The notes: generated from the letters alone by a model not told the origin. DNA of 64,000 nt from Mesorhizobium sp. NZP2077 (GCF_013170805.1 NZ_CP051293.1:6082001-6146000), one strand, 5' to 3'. Counted from the stretch's first letter, positions 9,075 through 17,716 are shown. Program-made: numbers and translations.

Positions 9075-9158
9075 TTTCTAACCTCCATTGCCGTTTAATT
9101 TGGTATTATCAAATAAAAGAGCGCCAAATCTCCACGTATTATTCCACAATTTTTCGTT

Positions 9159-9977
9159 TCAGAAGTGAAGATATTCCAAGAGAAGGACGACAAGCTCCGC
9201 AAGGATGGCTACAAGGATTGCTACTTCAACGCGGAGTTCCACAATAAAGCTCCGCTTCTCGATCATGCGATCATTGGCCCGCTCGTAAAGATCCTCACCA
9301 ACCTCAGTCGCATCGTCGATGAGACGGAGGCGGCCCTCAAGATCGGCCAGCAGGACGAGTTCCAAAAACAGGCGGCGGCCGTTGGGGCCGAGGAATGAGG
9401 CCGGGCGCTGAAGCGCGATTTCACTGCGCGCGATCCATATCCGGGCAGTCTGAAACATCGCCGTCATTTTGTTGACGTGCGCTTGCCTTGCCAAATCGAC
9501 AGAACGGACCTCATGGGTGAGGTCGACGTCGCCGGCGAGGATGGACCACGACGCTTCCAACGCAGCTTCTTGGTGATGAAATTCTCTGATCACAAAGGTG
9601 AACAGCGCGGCAGCCGCGAACCCTTCGTCCGCTTGGTCGGCGGGTGCGACAACCACACAGCGGCCATCTCGCCAGAGAACGCGAGTGCTACGACTGACCA
9701 CTTCCAGATAGAGGTCGTCGGCACCACCGGCCTCTCTCACCCAGCTCTCTATCTGCTTTTGCAGATCATAGGGCGTGGCAGCGCCGGGCAACACGTGCAC
9801 CGCAAGCAGCGCTTCCCGGTCGTCTAAGATAGTCGGATTAGCGGGAAGCCCAGGCAATTGCTGGCGGCCTACGCCCGTTACTGTCGGGTGCTGAAAACTG
9901 AACCAAGTATCGGTTGCCTCCGGAGATCCGCGGCGTATCATCCATACTGCCGCAGGCTGATCGGGCGCGTCCGACAT
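9159..9977 (-). CDS. membrane-tailed protein coupled to the polyamine synthase gene
   Basis: The 272-residue product has no family I can name with certainty. Its N-terminal two thirds look globular. The C-terminal third is a long helical segment (LADLEGRLRLIDDATEVGE, then YERANDRMIEKRSF) ending in one hydrophobic helix (VAILVAILAELVVLLLEY) right at the C-terminus. This layout resembles the C-terminal half of RMD1/DUF155 proteins, a weak similarity only. Its ATG overlaps the stop of the aminopropyltransferase gene in TAATG at 9979-9975, so it is translationally coupled to polyamine synthesis. It may tether or regulate that enzyme at the membrane, which is inference. Confidence 0.75.
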   Translation of the reverse strand: MSDAPDQPAAVWMIRRGSPEATDTWFSFQHPTVTGVGRQQLPGLPANPTILDDREALLAVHVLPGAATPYDLQKQIESWVREAGGADDLYLEVVSRSTRVLWRDGRCVVVAPADQADEGFAAAALFTFVIREFHHQEAALEASWSILAGDVDLTHEVRSVDLARQAHVNKMTAMFQTARIWIARSEIALQRPASFLGPNGRRLFLELVLLADLEGRLRLIDDATEVGEDLYERANDRMIEKRSFIVELRVEVAILVAILAELVVLLLEYLHF

Positions 9978-11065
9978 TAGTCGCGCAAGGCCGGCAGTTG
10001 TTCACCGAACGGCTCTTCCTCCTCAATGTCGGGCGGCTCTATGAAGGGTTCCCCATCTTGAAGTATCGGGCCGGGCAGGTCGAGATAAAACTGCGTTTCT
10101 TTGCAATGACAGAAACACGCCTGGATGAACGAGCCCGTGGCGTGCTCGAGCCAATTTGGCCCAAGTCGCTTCATTATTTCTCGGTCGAGTGATTCGGCGC
10201 TGATGTCGCTGGGCGCAGTGGTATCGGAGGCGATGAGAAACCCCCAATTTCCCAAAAAAGAGGGGACGCAGACTTGATAGCTGTGGACCTCCGCAAAGAC
10301 CGTGCGCAGCGTGCGTGCCAGGGCCGTGTGGGCCTTGTAGTCGACGAACGAAAACTCCAAGCCTTGAACGACGATGATCCCGCCCGGCCGAAGGCGAGCA
10401 CGAGCCAGCTCATAAAACTGCCGAGTGTAAAGGCGTTGTGCTGGACCATCTTCGAGCATGTCGACAACGTCAACGATGATGACGTCGAAGAAATCCTCGG
10501 ATGATTCTAGGAAAGCGCGCCCGTCCATGTAGAGCAATTCGGCGCGGGGATCGGCGAAAGCACCGCAATGCCATGTTGGCAGCATCTCGCGGCAAATCTC
10601 GACCACATCCCTGTCAAGATCAATCATAACCGCTCTGTGGACTGACCGGTGTGCAAGAACTTCACGCAAGGTTGCACCTTCTCCGCCTCCGACTATGAGC
10701 ACATCTCGGGGCGACTGGTGCATCAAGAGTGCCGGTTGCGTCAGCATCTCATGATACAGCGCCTCGTCCTCCGCGGAACTTTGAATGGCACCGTCGAGAA
10801 AAAGAGCGCGGCCGAAGTTGTAGGTATCAGCGATCACAATGTCCTGGAACGGACTGCGGCTAGCATGCAAGATCGCTTTGACACGATAGTGATAGTTGTC
10901 GAACGGGTCCGCGTCTTCAACAACGAAGGCCCCTCCAGGGCCGACTTGGCGCGGATCATCGGGCTCAACATAGAAATGCCCGGGAGGTAGAGGCGGTAGC
11001 GGATAGGACCGGAGCGGTGGCTCCTTCGGAGGAAGTGCCGAATTTTTGTCGTCGGCTTGTTGCAT
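9977..11065 (-). CDS. speE: aminopropyltransferase resembling thermospermine synthase
   Basis: The 362-residue protein carries the polyamine aminopropyltransferase core: QSSAEDEALYHEML (about 105-118), the decarboxylated-AdoMet loop VLIVGGGEGATLREVL (about 122-137), IDLDRDVVE, and DMLEDGPAQRLYTRQFYE (about 193-210). The GGGEG loop, the EDGP...YT.FYE segment and VPSFLGNWGFLIASD resemble plant ACL5-type thermospermine synthases more than E. coli SpeE, which has GGGDG. A Pro-rich N-terminal extension of about 50 residues and an acidic tail (PPDIEEEEPFGEQ) are extra. It follows speD by 33 bases and overlaps the next gene by one base. It should use decarboxylated AdoMet to extend a diamine or spermidine; the product cannot be assigned from sequence. 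Confidence 0.85.
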   Translation of the reverse strand: MQQADDKNSALPPKEPPLRSYPLPPLPPGHFYVEPDDPRQVGPGGAFVVEDADPFDNYHYRVKAILHASRSPFQDIVIADTYNFGRALFLDGAIQSSAEDEALYHEMLTQPALLMHQSPRDVLIVGGGEGATLREVLAHRSVHRAVMIDLDRDVVEICREMLPTWHCGAFADPRAELLYMDGRAFLESSEDFFDVIIVDVVDMLEDGPAQRLYTRQFYELARARLRPGGIIVVQGLEFSFVDYKAHTALARTLRTVFAEVHSYQVCVPSFLGNWGFLIASDTTAPSDISAESLDREIMKRLGPNWLEHATGSFIQACFCHCKETQFYLDLPGPILQDGEPFIEPPDIEEEEPFGEQLPALRD

Positions 11066-11098
11066 CCTGGCCCTCGGTCATATTGCGGGAAACGGTCA

Positions 11099-11608
11099 TC
11101 AGTCAGATGCGAGCGCAAGGGCCTCGCAGGAAGCAATACCACGCATTACTCGCGTAATGACCAGACGTGAAGGAAGCAGTGCGCTTGTTAAGGCAGGGAG
11201 ACAGGCGAGCGGATCGCAAGCCCCACACATGAAGATGTCCAACGCCGCGTAGCTGCTCTCAGGCCAGGTGTGGATGGAGATATGACTTTCGGCGAGCAAG
11301 GCAAAAGCTGTCACACCGCCGTCAGGCGTGAATATGTGATGGTGCACTGCAAGCAAGTTTGCGTGGGCATCCTTGCTTGCCTGACGGAGCGCCTTGATGA
11401 TCCGCCTTGAGTCCGTCAGGAAACGAGCGTTGTTCATCTCAAGAAGAAGGTGCACTCCCGGCAAACTCCCGGGTGTTCTAGACGGACTGCGCAAAGAACG
11501 CGGTTCTGGAACTGGAAGAGGAGGTTCATATACGCCATCCACTTCAACGTGCACTGAGTGACTTTCAGAGCCCTGATGTAAAACCACACCGCGACGTGCT
11601 GACAGCAC
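11099..11608 (-). CDS. speD: S-adenosylmethionine decarboxylase proenzyme (SpeD type)
   Basis: This is a prokaryotic class pyruvoyl enzyme. The self-cleavage site ESHISIHTWPE is at residues 107-117, where Glu107-Ser108 would be processed and Ser108 becomes the pyruvoyl group. His113 and Cys128 (DIFMCG) match the proton donors known from Thermotoga SpeD. The family is usually about 120-140 residues; here a GTG start at 11608 gives 169 with a Pro-rich 50-residue extension before GVHLLLEMNN. An internal GTG at 11455 is an alternative but would trim the conserved first strand. It supplies decarboxylated AdoMet to the adjacent aminopropyltransferase. SpeD homologs that decarboxylate arginine or ornithine instead have been reported, so the substrate should not be taken as settled. 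Confidence 0.88.
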   Translation of the reverse strand: MLSARRGVVLHQGSESHSVHVEVDGVYEPPLPVPEPRSLRSPSRTPGSLPGVHLLLEMNNARFLTDSRRIIKALRQASKDAHANLLAVHHHIFTPDGGVTAFALLAESHISIHTWPESSYAALDIFMCGACDPLACLPALTSALLPSRLVITRVMRGIASCEALALASD

Positions 11609-12143
11609 CGACCAGCCCTTTCACCGCCCGAAAAACCCCGAATGGAATAAAGCGACGCAGATTTGGTGCAGTCAAGGGGGACACGCGTTGTCGTGGATAA
11701 TATCGCCGTGCTGCACGGCCAGAGAACCGCGGTTGGCGAGCAGCATCACGTTCGCGCTCTTAGTCCTTCCTCCGGTCCTATCATAACGCGTGCAGTTCGA
11801 GGCTGTTCTTGCCCGCACGCATCCACGGTTCGGCAAAGAGTCCACATACAGGATTTTGAGGAGTCCGTCCCTGCGGGGGCAAACACTTGAAGAGCGTGTA
11901 GGCGTTCCACTCGACGTTTTCATCGTGACGTCAAGCATCCGCTCCAGTTGCCGCGGGCTGGTTGTCAAAAACATAACGACCAGCCCTTCATCAAACCCGT
12001 AAGTGGCTCGCCCTACACAGCACATACTTGCCGGTTGAAGCCGGATGCATGCATCGGCAAACGCCGGCGCAAATTGTCCTGGAGCTTGGCGGACGTTTTG
12101 GGCGATTTGTCTGTCCGGCCTGTCACACAACCGTAGCACGGCG
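11609..12143. other. intergenic region, no supported gene
   Basis: This gap separates the divergent speD operon and the barrel gene. A 168-codon minus-strand open frame (11672-12178) is present, but its composition looks random and no motif is visible, so I do not call it. Confidence 0.45.
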
Positions 12144-12161
12144 ACGGTAGCTAGCTGCCGT
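12144..12161. promoter_or_regulatory. candidate operator palindrome upstream of barrel gene
   Basis: ACGGTAGCTAGCTGCCGT is an 18-bp near-perfect palindrome ending 26 bases before the ATG of the outer-membrane barrel gene. It could be a repressor site or a leader hairpin. No regulator is identified. Confidence 0.3.
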
Positions 12162-12187
12162 AAATGCAAGCCTTTCAAGGGGACACC

Positions 12188-12868
12188 ATGCTTAGCGTCA
12201 AATCTGCCGTGCCATTCGGCATATGCCTGTTTCTGACAATGCCGGCCCTCGCGGCGGATATGGTCGAAGCGCCACCGCCAGCGGCTCCCACGTGGACATT
12301 AGGAATTGAAGGCAGTCCAGAGTTTTATGCGATCGACAACGGCAGCAATACTGCCCGGTCACTGGCCGACACCTACTTTAAATTCAGCGTTTCGCACACC
12401 TTTGAAAACAACTTTGTTGGCGGAGTGTCATTCCAGCCAACCTTCAAGACCGGCGGAAAGACGCAGTTCTACGGTGAAGCGACGCTTGGATACAAAATCA
12501 AGCTGACCGATACATTCACCCTGACTCCGAGTTTGGGCCTCGGCTACACTTGGCACGACACGGGCATCGTTAAAGGGTCGGACACAAACGCCCAGCTTCC
12601 GTACTACGCTCTGTACCTAGCCGGCGATCTGAAGTTGAACAAGCAGTGGACGTGGAACGCTTTCAATTTGCGTTATCGCAATGCGTTCAATGCCACCTGG
12701 GAAACACCGAAGGTGGCAACGGGCATTACCTACAATATAGACACATACAATGCGGTCTATGCCAGCTTCGGATATTCCTGGAAGAAGGCCGAGACGACCA
12801 AGGCTCCCTATGATGAGTTGGCCGCGGACAAATTCAACTTCGCGATCGGCTACAAACATTCCTTTTAG
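12188..12868 (+). CDS. outer-membrane beta-barrel protein
   Basis: The 226-residue protein has a signal peptide (MLSVKSAVPFGICLFLTMPA, cleavage after ALA), a short Pro-rich linker (VEAPPPAAPTW), and then alternating hydrophobic and polar strands rich in Tyr, Trp and Phe. It ends in YKHSF, a terminal Phe typical of substrates of the barrel assembly machinery. The size and layout fit an eight-stranded small barrel, perhaps Omp25/31-like. AAGGGGA six bases upstream supports ATG 12188 over the in-frame start 24 bases earlier. Its function is unknown. Confidence 0.82.
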   Translation: MLSVKSAVPFGICLFLTMPALAADMVEAPPPAAPTWTLGIEGSPEFYAIDNGSNTARSLADTYFKFSVSHTFENNFVGGVSFQPTFKTGGKTQFYGEATLGYKIKLTDTFTLTPSLGLGYTWHDTGIVKGSDTNAQLPYYALYLAGDLKLNKQWTWNAFNLRYRNAFNATWETPKVATGITYNIDTYNAVYASFGYSWKKAETTKAPYDELAADKFNFAIGYKHSF

Positions 12869-12995
12869 AACCCGGTCCTACCAGCGGCCCTAGTCTCCAT
12901 CGACGAGACCGGACTGTCGACCAAGATGGCCCGCCTAGGCGTAGCGCGCCGGCGGGCAAACGCCACGCCGGCGTGCGCTTTTCGACCTGAGACCG
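12869..12995 (+). pseudogene. IS630-family transposase relic
   Basis: Directly after the barrel gene the sequence reads AALVSIDETGLSTKMARL (12884-12937), which is the catalytic VFIDETG..TKMA block around the second Asp of IS630 transposases. A frameshift then leads to RGKRHAGVRF, corresponding to the RGER...VPFGHWK segment. No upstream or downstream transposase sequence or terminal repeat remains, so this is a short scar. Confidence 0.6.
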
Positions 12996-13658
12996 GCGAC
13001 TGCACGGCTGACGCCCGTGCGGCAAAACCCGCTCTCGCTGGCGCATTGCTGGCAACACAACCTATTAGAATCTATTAGAATTGGTAGAATTGGCCCGGTG
13101 TTGTCGACCTCATCCCGGAAGTTGACGGTCTTTGGTCGGTGCTTGCCGAGTGTCGCTTCGGCCAAGATGCGCTTTGCCTCTGTCCGCGCCTCAGGAGTGA
13201 GATCGTGGGGAAACGCCCAATGATGGTGCGTTCCCTGATCGGGCGATGGACTACTGCGAACATCTTGGTGCCCCCTGCGAAACACGAACGCCAGGGACCG
13301 ACAAACTGTCGTCGGTATGCGTTTTCTGTCCGTTATCAGGGGTCAGAGCAAGAGCTGCTCGAAATCGTACGCGGCCTTTGGTCGTCGGTCCCGAGATCCG
13401 CACGCGTGCAATGGTTGGTTGTGCAGCAAAAGACAGGTCGGCCCGTTCAGTTTGAGCATATGACTGACTCCCGTCCGGATCGGCTGATTCTCGTCGGTTT
13501 GTGGCCTGTCCGTTCACGTCCGACGACGAAGCAATCCCCGACATCCGAGTTCACCGTTGGTGATGCACATCGCAGCGACAGTAAGCACCTTTACGGTTGC
13601 CTTGAAGGCATCCTATTTTGGAGGGTATAGCCGCTGGTGGGCGTAGCGTGGGCATAGA
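12996..13658. other. intergenic region with short repeats, no supported gene
   Basis: Several overlapping open frames occur on both strands, but none carries a domain I recognise. A minus-strand frame around 13090-13285 contains a protein-like stretch (AFPHDLTPEARTEAKRILAE), which may be part of a decayed gene. Near 13066 the nonamer TATTAGAAT is repeated in tandem, followed by a partial third copy. Confidence 0.35.
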
Positions 13659-14726
13659 ATGTCGGTACTGCCTTTCTTAAGAATTTACGCGCCGCTCAAC
13701 GCGGTGCTGGCTGCGCCTGGGTTGCTGGCGGTGGCTGCGCTCACGATACCGGACCTGTCCGGACGAAGCAGACTGGCTCTGGCTGCCCTGATCGCTGTCA
13801 TCTGGGGCGCCTATCTCCTGCAACTGGCCGCAACGCTGCTCAAGCGCCGGGCGGGCGACCTTCGGGACAGGACGCCCAAAATCGCCATCGATGTGCTCGC
13901 GGTCCTGGTTCCACTCGCCGCATTTCTGCTCGTCGGCACGCCCGACCGGGGCCTCTACTGTGCTGTCTGGCTGCTGAAACCGCTGCGCGACTCGACTTTC
14001 TTCCCGGTGCTGGGCAGGGTCCTGGCCAACGAAGCGCGCAATCTGATCGGCGTCACCACGCTTTTCGGCGTCGTTCTGTTCGCTGTCGCGCTCGCGGCCT
14101 ATGTCATCGAGCGCGACATCCAACCGGAAAAGTTCGGCAGCATCCCCCAGGCAATGTGGTGGGCGGTGGTCACGCTTTCCACGACCGGTTATGGCGACAC
14201 TATCCCGCAAAGCTTCGCCGGCCGCGTCCTTGCCGGGGCGGTCATGATGAGCGGCATCGGCATCTTCGGGCTCTGGGCCGGCATTCTTGCCACGGGCTTC
14301 TATCAAGAAGTCCGTCGCGAGGATTTCGTCCGCAATTGGCAATTGGTCGCCACCGTACCGTTGTTTCAGAAGCTCGGCCCGGCCGTGCTGGTAGAGATCG
14401 TGCGCGCCTTGAGAGCTCGCACGCTGCCTGCGGGCGCCGTGATCTGCCGCAGTGGCGAGCCCGGGGATCGGATGTTCTTCGTCGTCGAGGGGCGCGTCAG
14501 CGTCGCGACGCCGAGCCCCGTGGAGCTTGGCCCTGGCGCCTTCTTCGGCGAGATGGCGCTGATCACCGGGGAACGGCGTTCGGCGACCGTCAGCGCCGTA
14601 ACCGAGGTCTCACTCCTGTCGCTGCACGCGGCGGATTTCCAGATGCTGTGCAGCAGCAGCCCGGAGATCGCGGAAGTCATCCGCAAGACCGCGCTCGAGC
14701 GGCGCGGCGCGGCGCCGAGGGCATGA
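13659..14726 (+). CDS. mloK1: cyclic-nucleotide-gated K+ channel, MlotiK1 ortholog
   Basis: The 355-residue protein has six transmembrane segments, the K+ selectivity filter TTGYGD (about residue 176) between S5 and S6, and a C-terminal cyclic-nucleotide-binding domain joined by a short linker. The binding domain shows GEPGDRMFFVVEG and the phosphate-binding cassette FFGEMALITGERRSATVSA with the conserved Arg at about 307. The sequence matches, from memory, Mesorhizobium loti MlotiK1 almost residue for residue, including the start MSVLPFLRIYAPLNAVLAAPG. The S4 region lacks the regular Arg ladder of voltage-gated channels. Tetramers conduct K+ when cAMP binds; the physiological role is unclear. 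The IS481 scar lies six bases after its stop. Confidence 0.96.
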   Translation: MSVLPFLRIYAPLNAVLAAPGLLAVAALTIPDLSGRSRLALAALIAVIWGAYLLQLAATLLKRRAGDLRDRTPKIAIDVLAVLVPLAAFLLVGTPDRGLYCAVWLLKPLRDSTFFPVLGRVLANEARNLIGVTTLFGVVLFAVALAAYVIERDIQPEKFGSIPQAMWWAVVTLSTTGYGDTIPQSFAGRVLAGAVMMSGIGIFGLWAGILATGFYQEVRREDFVRNWQLVATVPLFQKLGPAVLVEIVRALRARTLPAGAVICRSGEPGDRMFFVVEGRVSVATPSPVELGPGAFFGEMALITGERRSATVSAVTEVSLLSLHAADFQMLCSSSPEIAEVIRKTALERRGAAPRA

Positions 14727-14731
14727 CCGTA

Positions 14732-15275
14732 CTAGGTGTGGAGCCTCAACAGGTTGTCGTCGGTTAGATCGAGGCGACTGATAGGTGTTTTGGACTTTAG
14801 GCTGCCGTGAGGGCGATGCCAATTGTATCTGTGCAGCCAGACAGGCAGTTCGGCGGCACGGTGGTCTGAAGGCGGATAGGCGATGGCATAGGCCCATTCG
14901 CGCAGTGCTGTCTGAATGAAGCGCTCGGCCTTGCCATTGGTCTTGGGCGTATAGGGCCTTGTCGTGACGTGCTTGAGGCCGAGATCGCGGCAGGCGAAGG
15001 CATTCGATCTGTAGCAGGACGTTGTCGGTCATGACGCGGGCTATCGCGACGCCGAGGCTGGCGTAATAGGCAACCGCCGCCTTGAGGAAGGCGACGGCGC
15101 TTTCTTTCTTCTCGTCAGGCAGGATCTGCGAGAAGGCGATGCGGGAGGCGTCGTCGATGCAGACATGGACGAACTCCCAGCCGGCGCCACGCGACTTGCC
15201 TTTTTGCGGATCGCCGGTGATGCGATGGCCGAATTGGCTGAAGCGGCCGAGTTTCTTGATGTCGATCCGCGAACG
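14732..15275 (-). pseudogene. IS481-family transposase, truncated and frameshifted
   Basis: The minus strand encodes the DDE core of an IS481 transposase: HIDIKKLG-like RIDIKKLGRFSQFGHRITGD near 15265, WEFVHVCIDDASRIAF, and RVMTDN near 15030. A two-base loss at about 15020 then shifts the frame, and the continuation reads SCYRSNAFACRDLGLKH, TRPYTPKTNGKAERFIQTAL, WLHRYNWHRPHGSL and PISRLDLTDDNLLRLHT, with TAG at 14732-14734. The N-terminal helix-turn-helix region is absent. It is inactive by both truncation and frameshift. Confidence 0.85.
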
Positions 15276-15338
15276 GCTTTGGAAGCGTGTCCAGGAGCAC
15301 GCCGGACAGGAGCACGCCGGGCGCGCCGCCAAAGGGGC

Positions 15339-15467
15339 ATGAAGCGGCCGGCGACGCAGTGGGTGAAGCCAGGCATCATCGGCCGCGTGAAGCACCTCCG
15401 AGGTGAGGAGTATCTACATCATGCTTCGCTGCAGGATTTTCGCGAAATGAAGATGCGACGCGCCTAA
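15339..15467 (+). pseudogene. possible C-terminal fragment of an ATP-dependent DNA ligase
   Basis: A 42-residue reading frame contains TQWVKPGIIGRVKHLRGEEY followed by LHHASLQDFRE. The spacing W-x-K-P-(x)5-V-(x)3-RG-(x)3-L-HA resembles the end of the OB-fold domain of LigC/LigD-type ligases; compare [20 protein letters not shown] in the intact ligase at 51812-52831. It abuts the truncated IS481 element, which may have removed the rest. The similarity is short, so this is a tentative call. Confidence 0.4.
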
Positions 15468-15477
15468 AATAGCATGC

Positions 15478-15840
15478 TCAGTCCTGGAGCCGGAGGCCGC
15501 ATGCCTGAAGCAATTCATCGAAGGTACCGGTCTGGCAAAGCGTTTTCTTGCCCTCATCCGCGACCCGGGTCAGGGCGACAGATCGGCCGGTGACTTCACG
15601 AACGACCTCGGCGATCTGGGTCCTGTCGAGGTGCTGGTAGCACAGGGTTGTCTTTTCAGAGGCGTCCATTGATAGCCGCTCGTGGCCAGGAGATTTCCTC
15701 CGCGCCGAAATACCCCGGTCCGCAGACACGACCTGAGGATAGCATTTCCAGAATAAGACTTGGCCATCGCCGTCCTCCCACAATGCGCAACCACCCGCGC
15801 CGCAGTCGAGAACCCAGTGTTCTGTTTCACATACCGACAT
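15478..15840 (-). CDS. hypothetical protein, Cys/Trp-rich N-terminus
   Basis: The 120-residue product starts MSVCETEHWVLDCGAGGC and continues as a soluble, charged protein ending in QACGLRLQD. The ATG at 15840 has GGAG eight bases upstream; a longer frame starting at 15993 lacks protein-like character before this point. No family is recognised. It lies between transposon and ligase relics and may itself be an isolated survivor. Confidence 0.5.
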   Translation of the reverse strand: MSVCETEHWVLDCGAGGCALWEDGDGQVLFWKCYPQVVSADRGISARRKSPGHERLSMDASEKTTLCYQHLDRTQIAEVVREVTGRSVALTRVADEGKKTLCQTGTFDELLQACGLRLQD

Positions 15841-16576
15841 TTTTCCGCTCCATATTGGGTTGCGGCAAGTCAACGATCCGAAAGCGAATCCGCTACATCT
15901 TACGAATGTGATCCGGCGCGAGGCGCTCTCCGACAATCCCTTGCCGTGCGGACACAATTGCTGCGTCAGCGTGATCTGATCGTGAATCGCCACCGAAGGA
16001 TAGCACGCTGTAAGGTCAGGATGATTTGACCTGGAAGGCGACCAGTGGCAGCGAGAGCGTCCGCCAGGTTATCCCAGGAGCGCATTTTACCGAGGACGTA
16101 AAGGAGCGCGCGATGCCCCAGTATTGGCTGGAGCATGCCGAAGTTTGGCTGCAAGGATTCGAAGGCATGCCCATTCCTGGAACCAGCAAATCCGTCAACG
16201 ATGGGATGGAAGCGACCTGCCGGAACCTAAGTTCTGGATCGAGCTTTAGGCTCAATGAGCACGCGTGGCATCAATTTCCTCGATCGATCGCTGGCCAACA
16301 ACGTCCCCCAGACAACGAAGGCGCTGCCTCGACCCGCGCGATAGCCCCACTAATCCAGACCTGTTTTTCCGGACTGTAATCGTCCATGCGGGCCGGCGTC
16401 CTGCTAGCCACTCCATGCGCTCGGCTGAAAGCGCTTTAACACATGTGAAATTGGTGGGTTCGGAGGATGCGGCGTTCGACGGCGCGCCCAAGCCATCTCG
16501 AAAAGGACCGTCACCGCTCCAATTAGCGCATTTTTTCGTTGCGTGGACAGCCGCAACGCCCGCGTCCTGGAATGCA
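15841..16576. other. intergenic region, no supported gene
   Basis: Short overlapping frames on both strands show no recognisable motifs. The region marks the junction between transposon debris and the catabolic block. Confidence 0.4.
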
Positions 16577-17479
16577 CTATCCGAGAGTTTGACTGGCGAG
16601 TGCATAGGTCACCGGTGCAACTGCGGCGCCGACTGCAAAATCGGAGAGGCGTTTGCCCATCGACATGGTGAGCACCGTGTCGAAAACCGGCATTCCGCTG
16701 TGCGACAGAAAGGTGGCGAACTCACCATTGTCCATGTGGGTGTCGATCCGCAGAAAAGACCCGGAATGGTGCATCACGTGTGGTTGGACCACCGCCACCG
16801 CGTCCGCGTCGCTTTCCGCCACGACCGGCCCAACGACATGGCCCCGCCCGAACGGCCGGCAGAGCGCGAACGCGCTCAGCGTATCGCCCTTGAAAAGCCC
16901 ATAGCCGGCCGAGTGTGCGAACAGCTTCTCGATGAGCGCCGCCCGCCTCACGCCAAATCCTGCCGCGTCGAGCGCGATCACGGCGGGAATATCATTTTCG
17001 ACCAAACGCCGGACATCGCCCCTGTTATTTGCCGGCCCAGCGATCGTCTGCGCACGGGCGATGCCCTGGCATTGATAAACCGTCTTCTCCGGCTGGAAGT
17101 CGAGCGAGAGGTAGAGCCGCCTTGCCGCGCGCGTTGCGTTGAGGCGCAGATCGCGGCCGACGACCTTGTCGAAAACCCGCTTCATCAACCATTGCCCCGC
17201 CCCCAGCGTCTGCAACCTTGGCGAGGTGATGACCATGCCCACGGTTGCGAAATCAGTACCATGCGCGAACCACATGGCCGAACCGAGAACCCGGCCGATC
17301 TCATCGAGCGCCACCAACCCCTGTCCCGATTGGCGCACGAATTGCCAATCCTCGGCGCGATGCGGCCATCCCACCGAGAGCGAAAGCGCGTGCAAACGGT
17401 CGAGTTCGACGTCTTCGATGTCGCCAATGCGCATCGAGAAGGTATCGATTTTCAAGCTTCCGGACGGCTTCAATTCCAT
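16577..17479 (-). CDS. GNAT-family acetyltransferase, two-domain
   Basis: About 300 residues. The N-terminal GNAT domain includes LSLSVGWPHRAEDW, ALDEIGRVLGSAMW and the acetyl-CoA region TSPRLQTLGAGQWLMKR, where the usual Q/R-x-x-G-x-G/A is degenerate. The C-terminal half (YGLFKGDTLSAFALCRPFGR, then VVGPVV) ends YALASQTLG. It is clearly paralogous to the acetyltransferase at 26614-27453 (WPHR.xDW, RPFGRG.V.GPV, YALA.Q.LG are shared). The start is uncertain: ATG 17479, upstream ATG 17500 and downstream ATG 17434 are all possible. It is divergent from the deacylase gene at 17717, so the two may share a control region. Substrate unknown; an amine is likely. Confidence 0.78.
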   Translation of the reverse strand: MELKPSGSLKIDTFSMRIGDIEDVELDRLHALSLSVGWPHRAEDWQFVRQSGQGLVALDEIGRVLGSAMWFAHGTDFATVGMVITSPRLQTLGAGQWLMKRVFDKVVGRDLRLNATRAARRLYLSLDFQPEKTVYQCQGIARAQTIAGPANNRGDVRRLVENDIPAVIALDAAGFGVRRAALIEKLFAHSAGYGLFKGDTLSAFALCRPFGRGHVVGPVVAESDADAVAVVQPHVMHHSGSFLRIDTHMDNGEFATFLSHSGMPVFDTVLTMSMGKRLSDFAVGAAVAPVTYALASQTLG

Positions 17480-17716
17480 GCCCCTGCAAGATTTTCGCAT
17501 CAGAGCGCCACCACTGATGGCCACCCGCTGCCCGCCAACGCTAAACGAGCAGACCGATACGATTTGCTCGAAAGCCGCGCAGCAACGCAAGATTCAACTG
17601 AAACATTTCAGCTTTCGGCATGCAATCGCGAAAGAACGCGCACATCCTCTTTGGAAATCTGGGAGCATATGGTCCGGCACCGATTCCGGCGAACCCGAAA
17701 CGCTTTGAGGGCTGGA

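Noticed and set aside
11672..12178. 168-codon minus-strand open frame upstream of speD
   Set aside because: Composition looks random, there is no motif or ribosome binding site, and it overlaps the probable promoter of the barrel gene.
13139..13630. 163-codon plus-strand frame before the K+ channel gene
   Set aside because: No recognisable domain, no convincing start, and competing frames on both strands suggest noncoding or decayed DNA.
16265..17716. Open frame continuous with the M20 deacylase, giving an apparent 858-residue protein
   Set aside because: The upstream part is antisense to the acetyltransferase gene and has no protein motifs; the conserved deacylase start with its ribosome binding site is at 17717.
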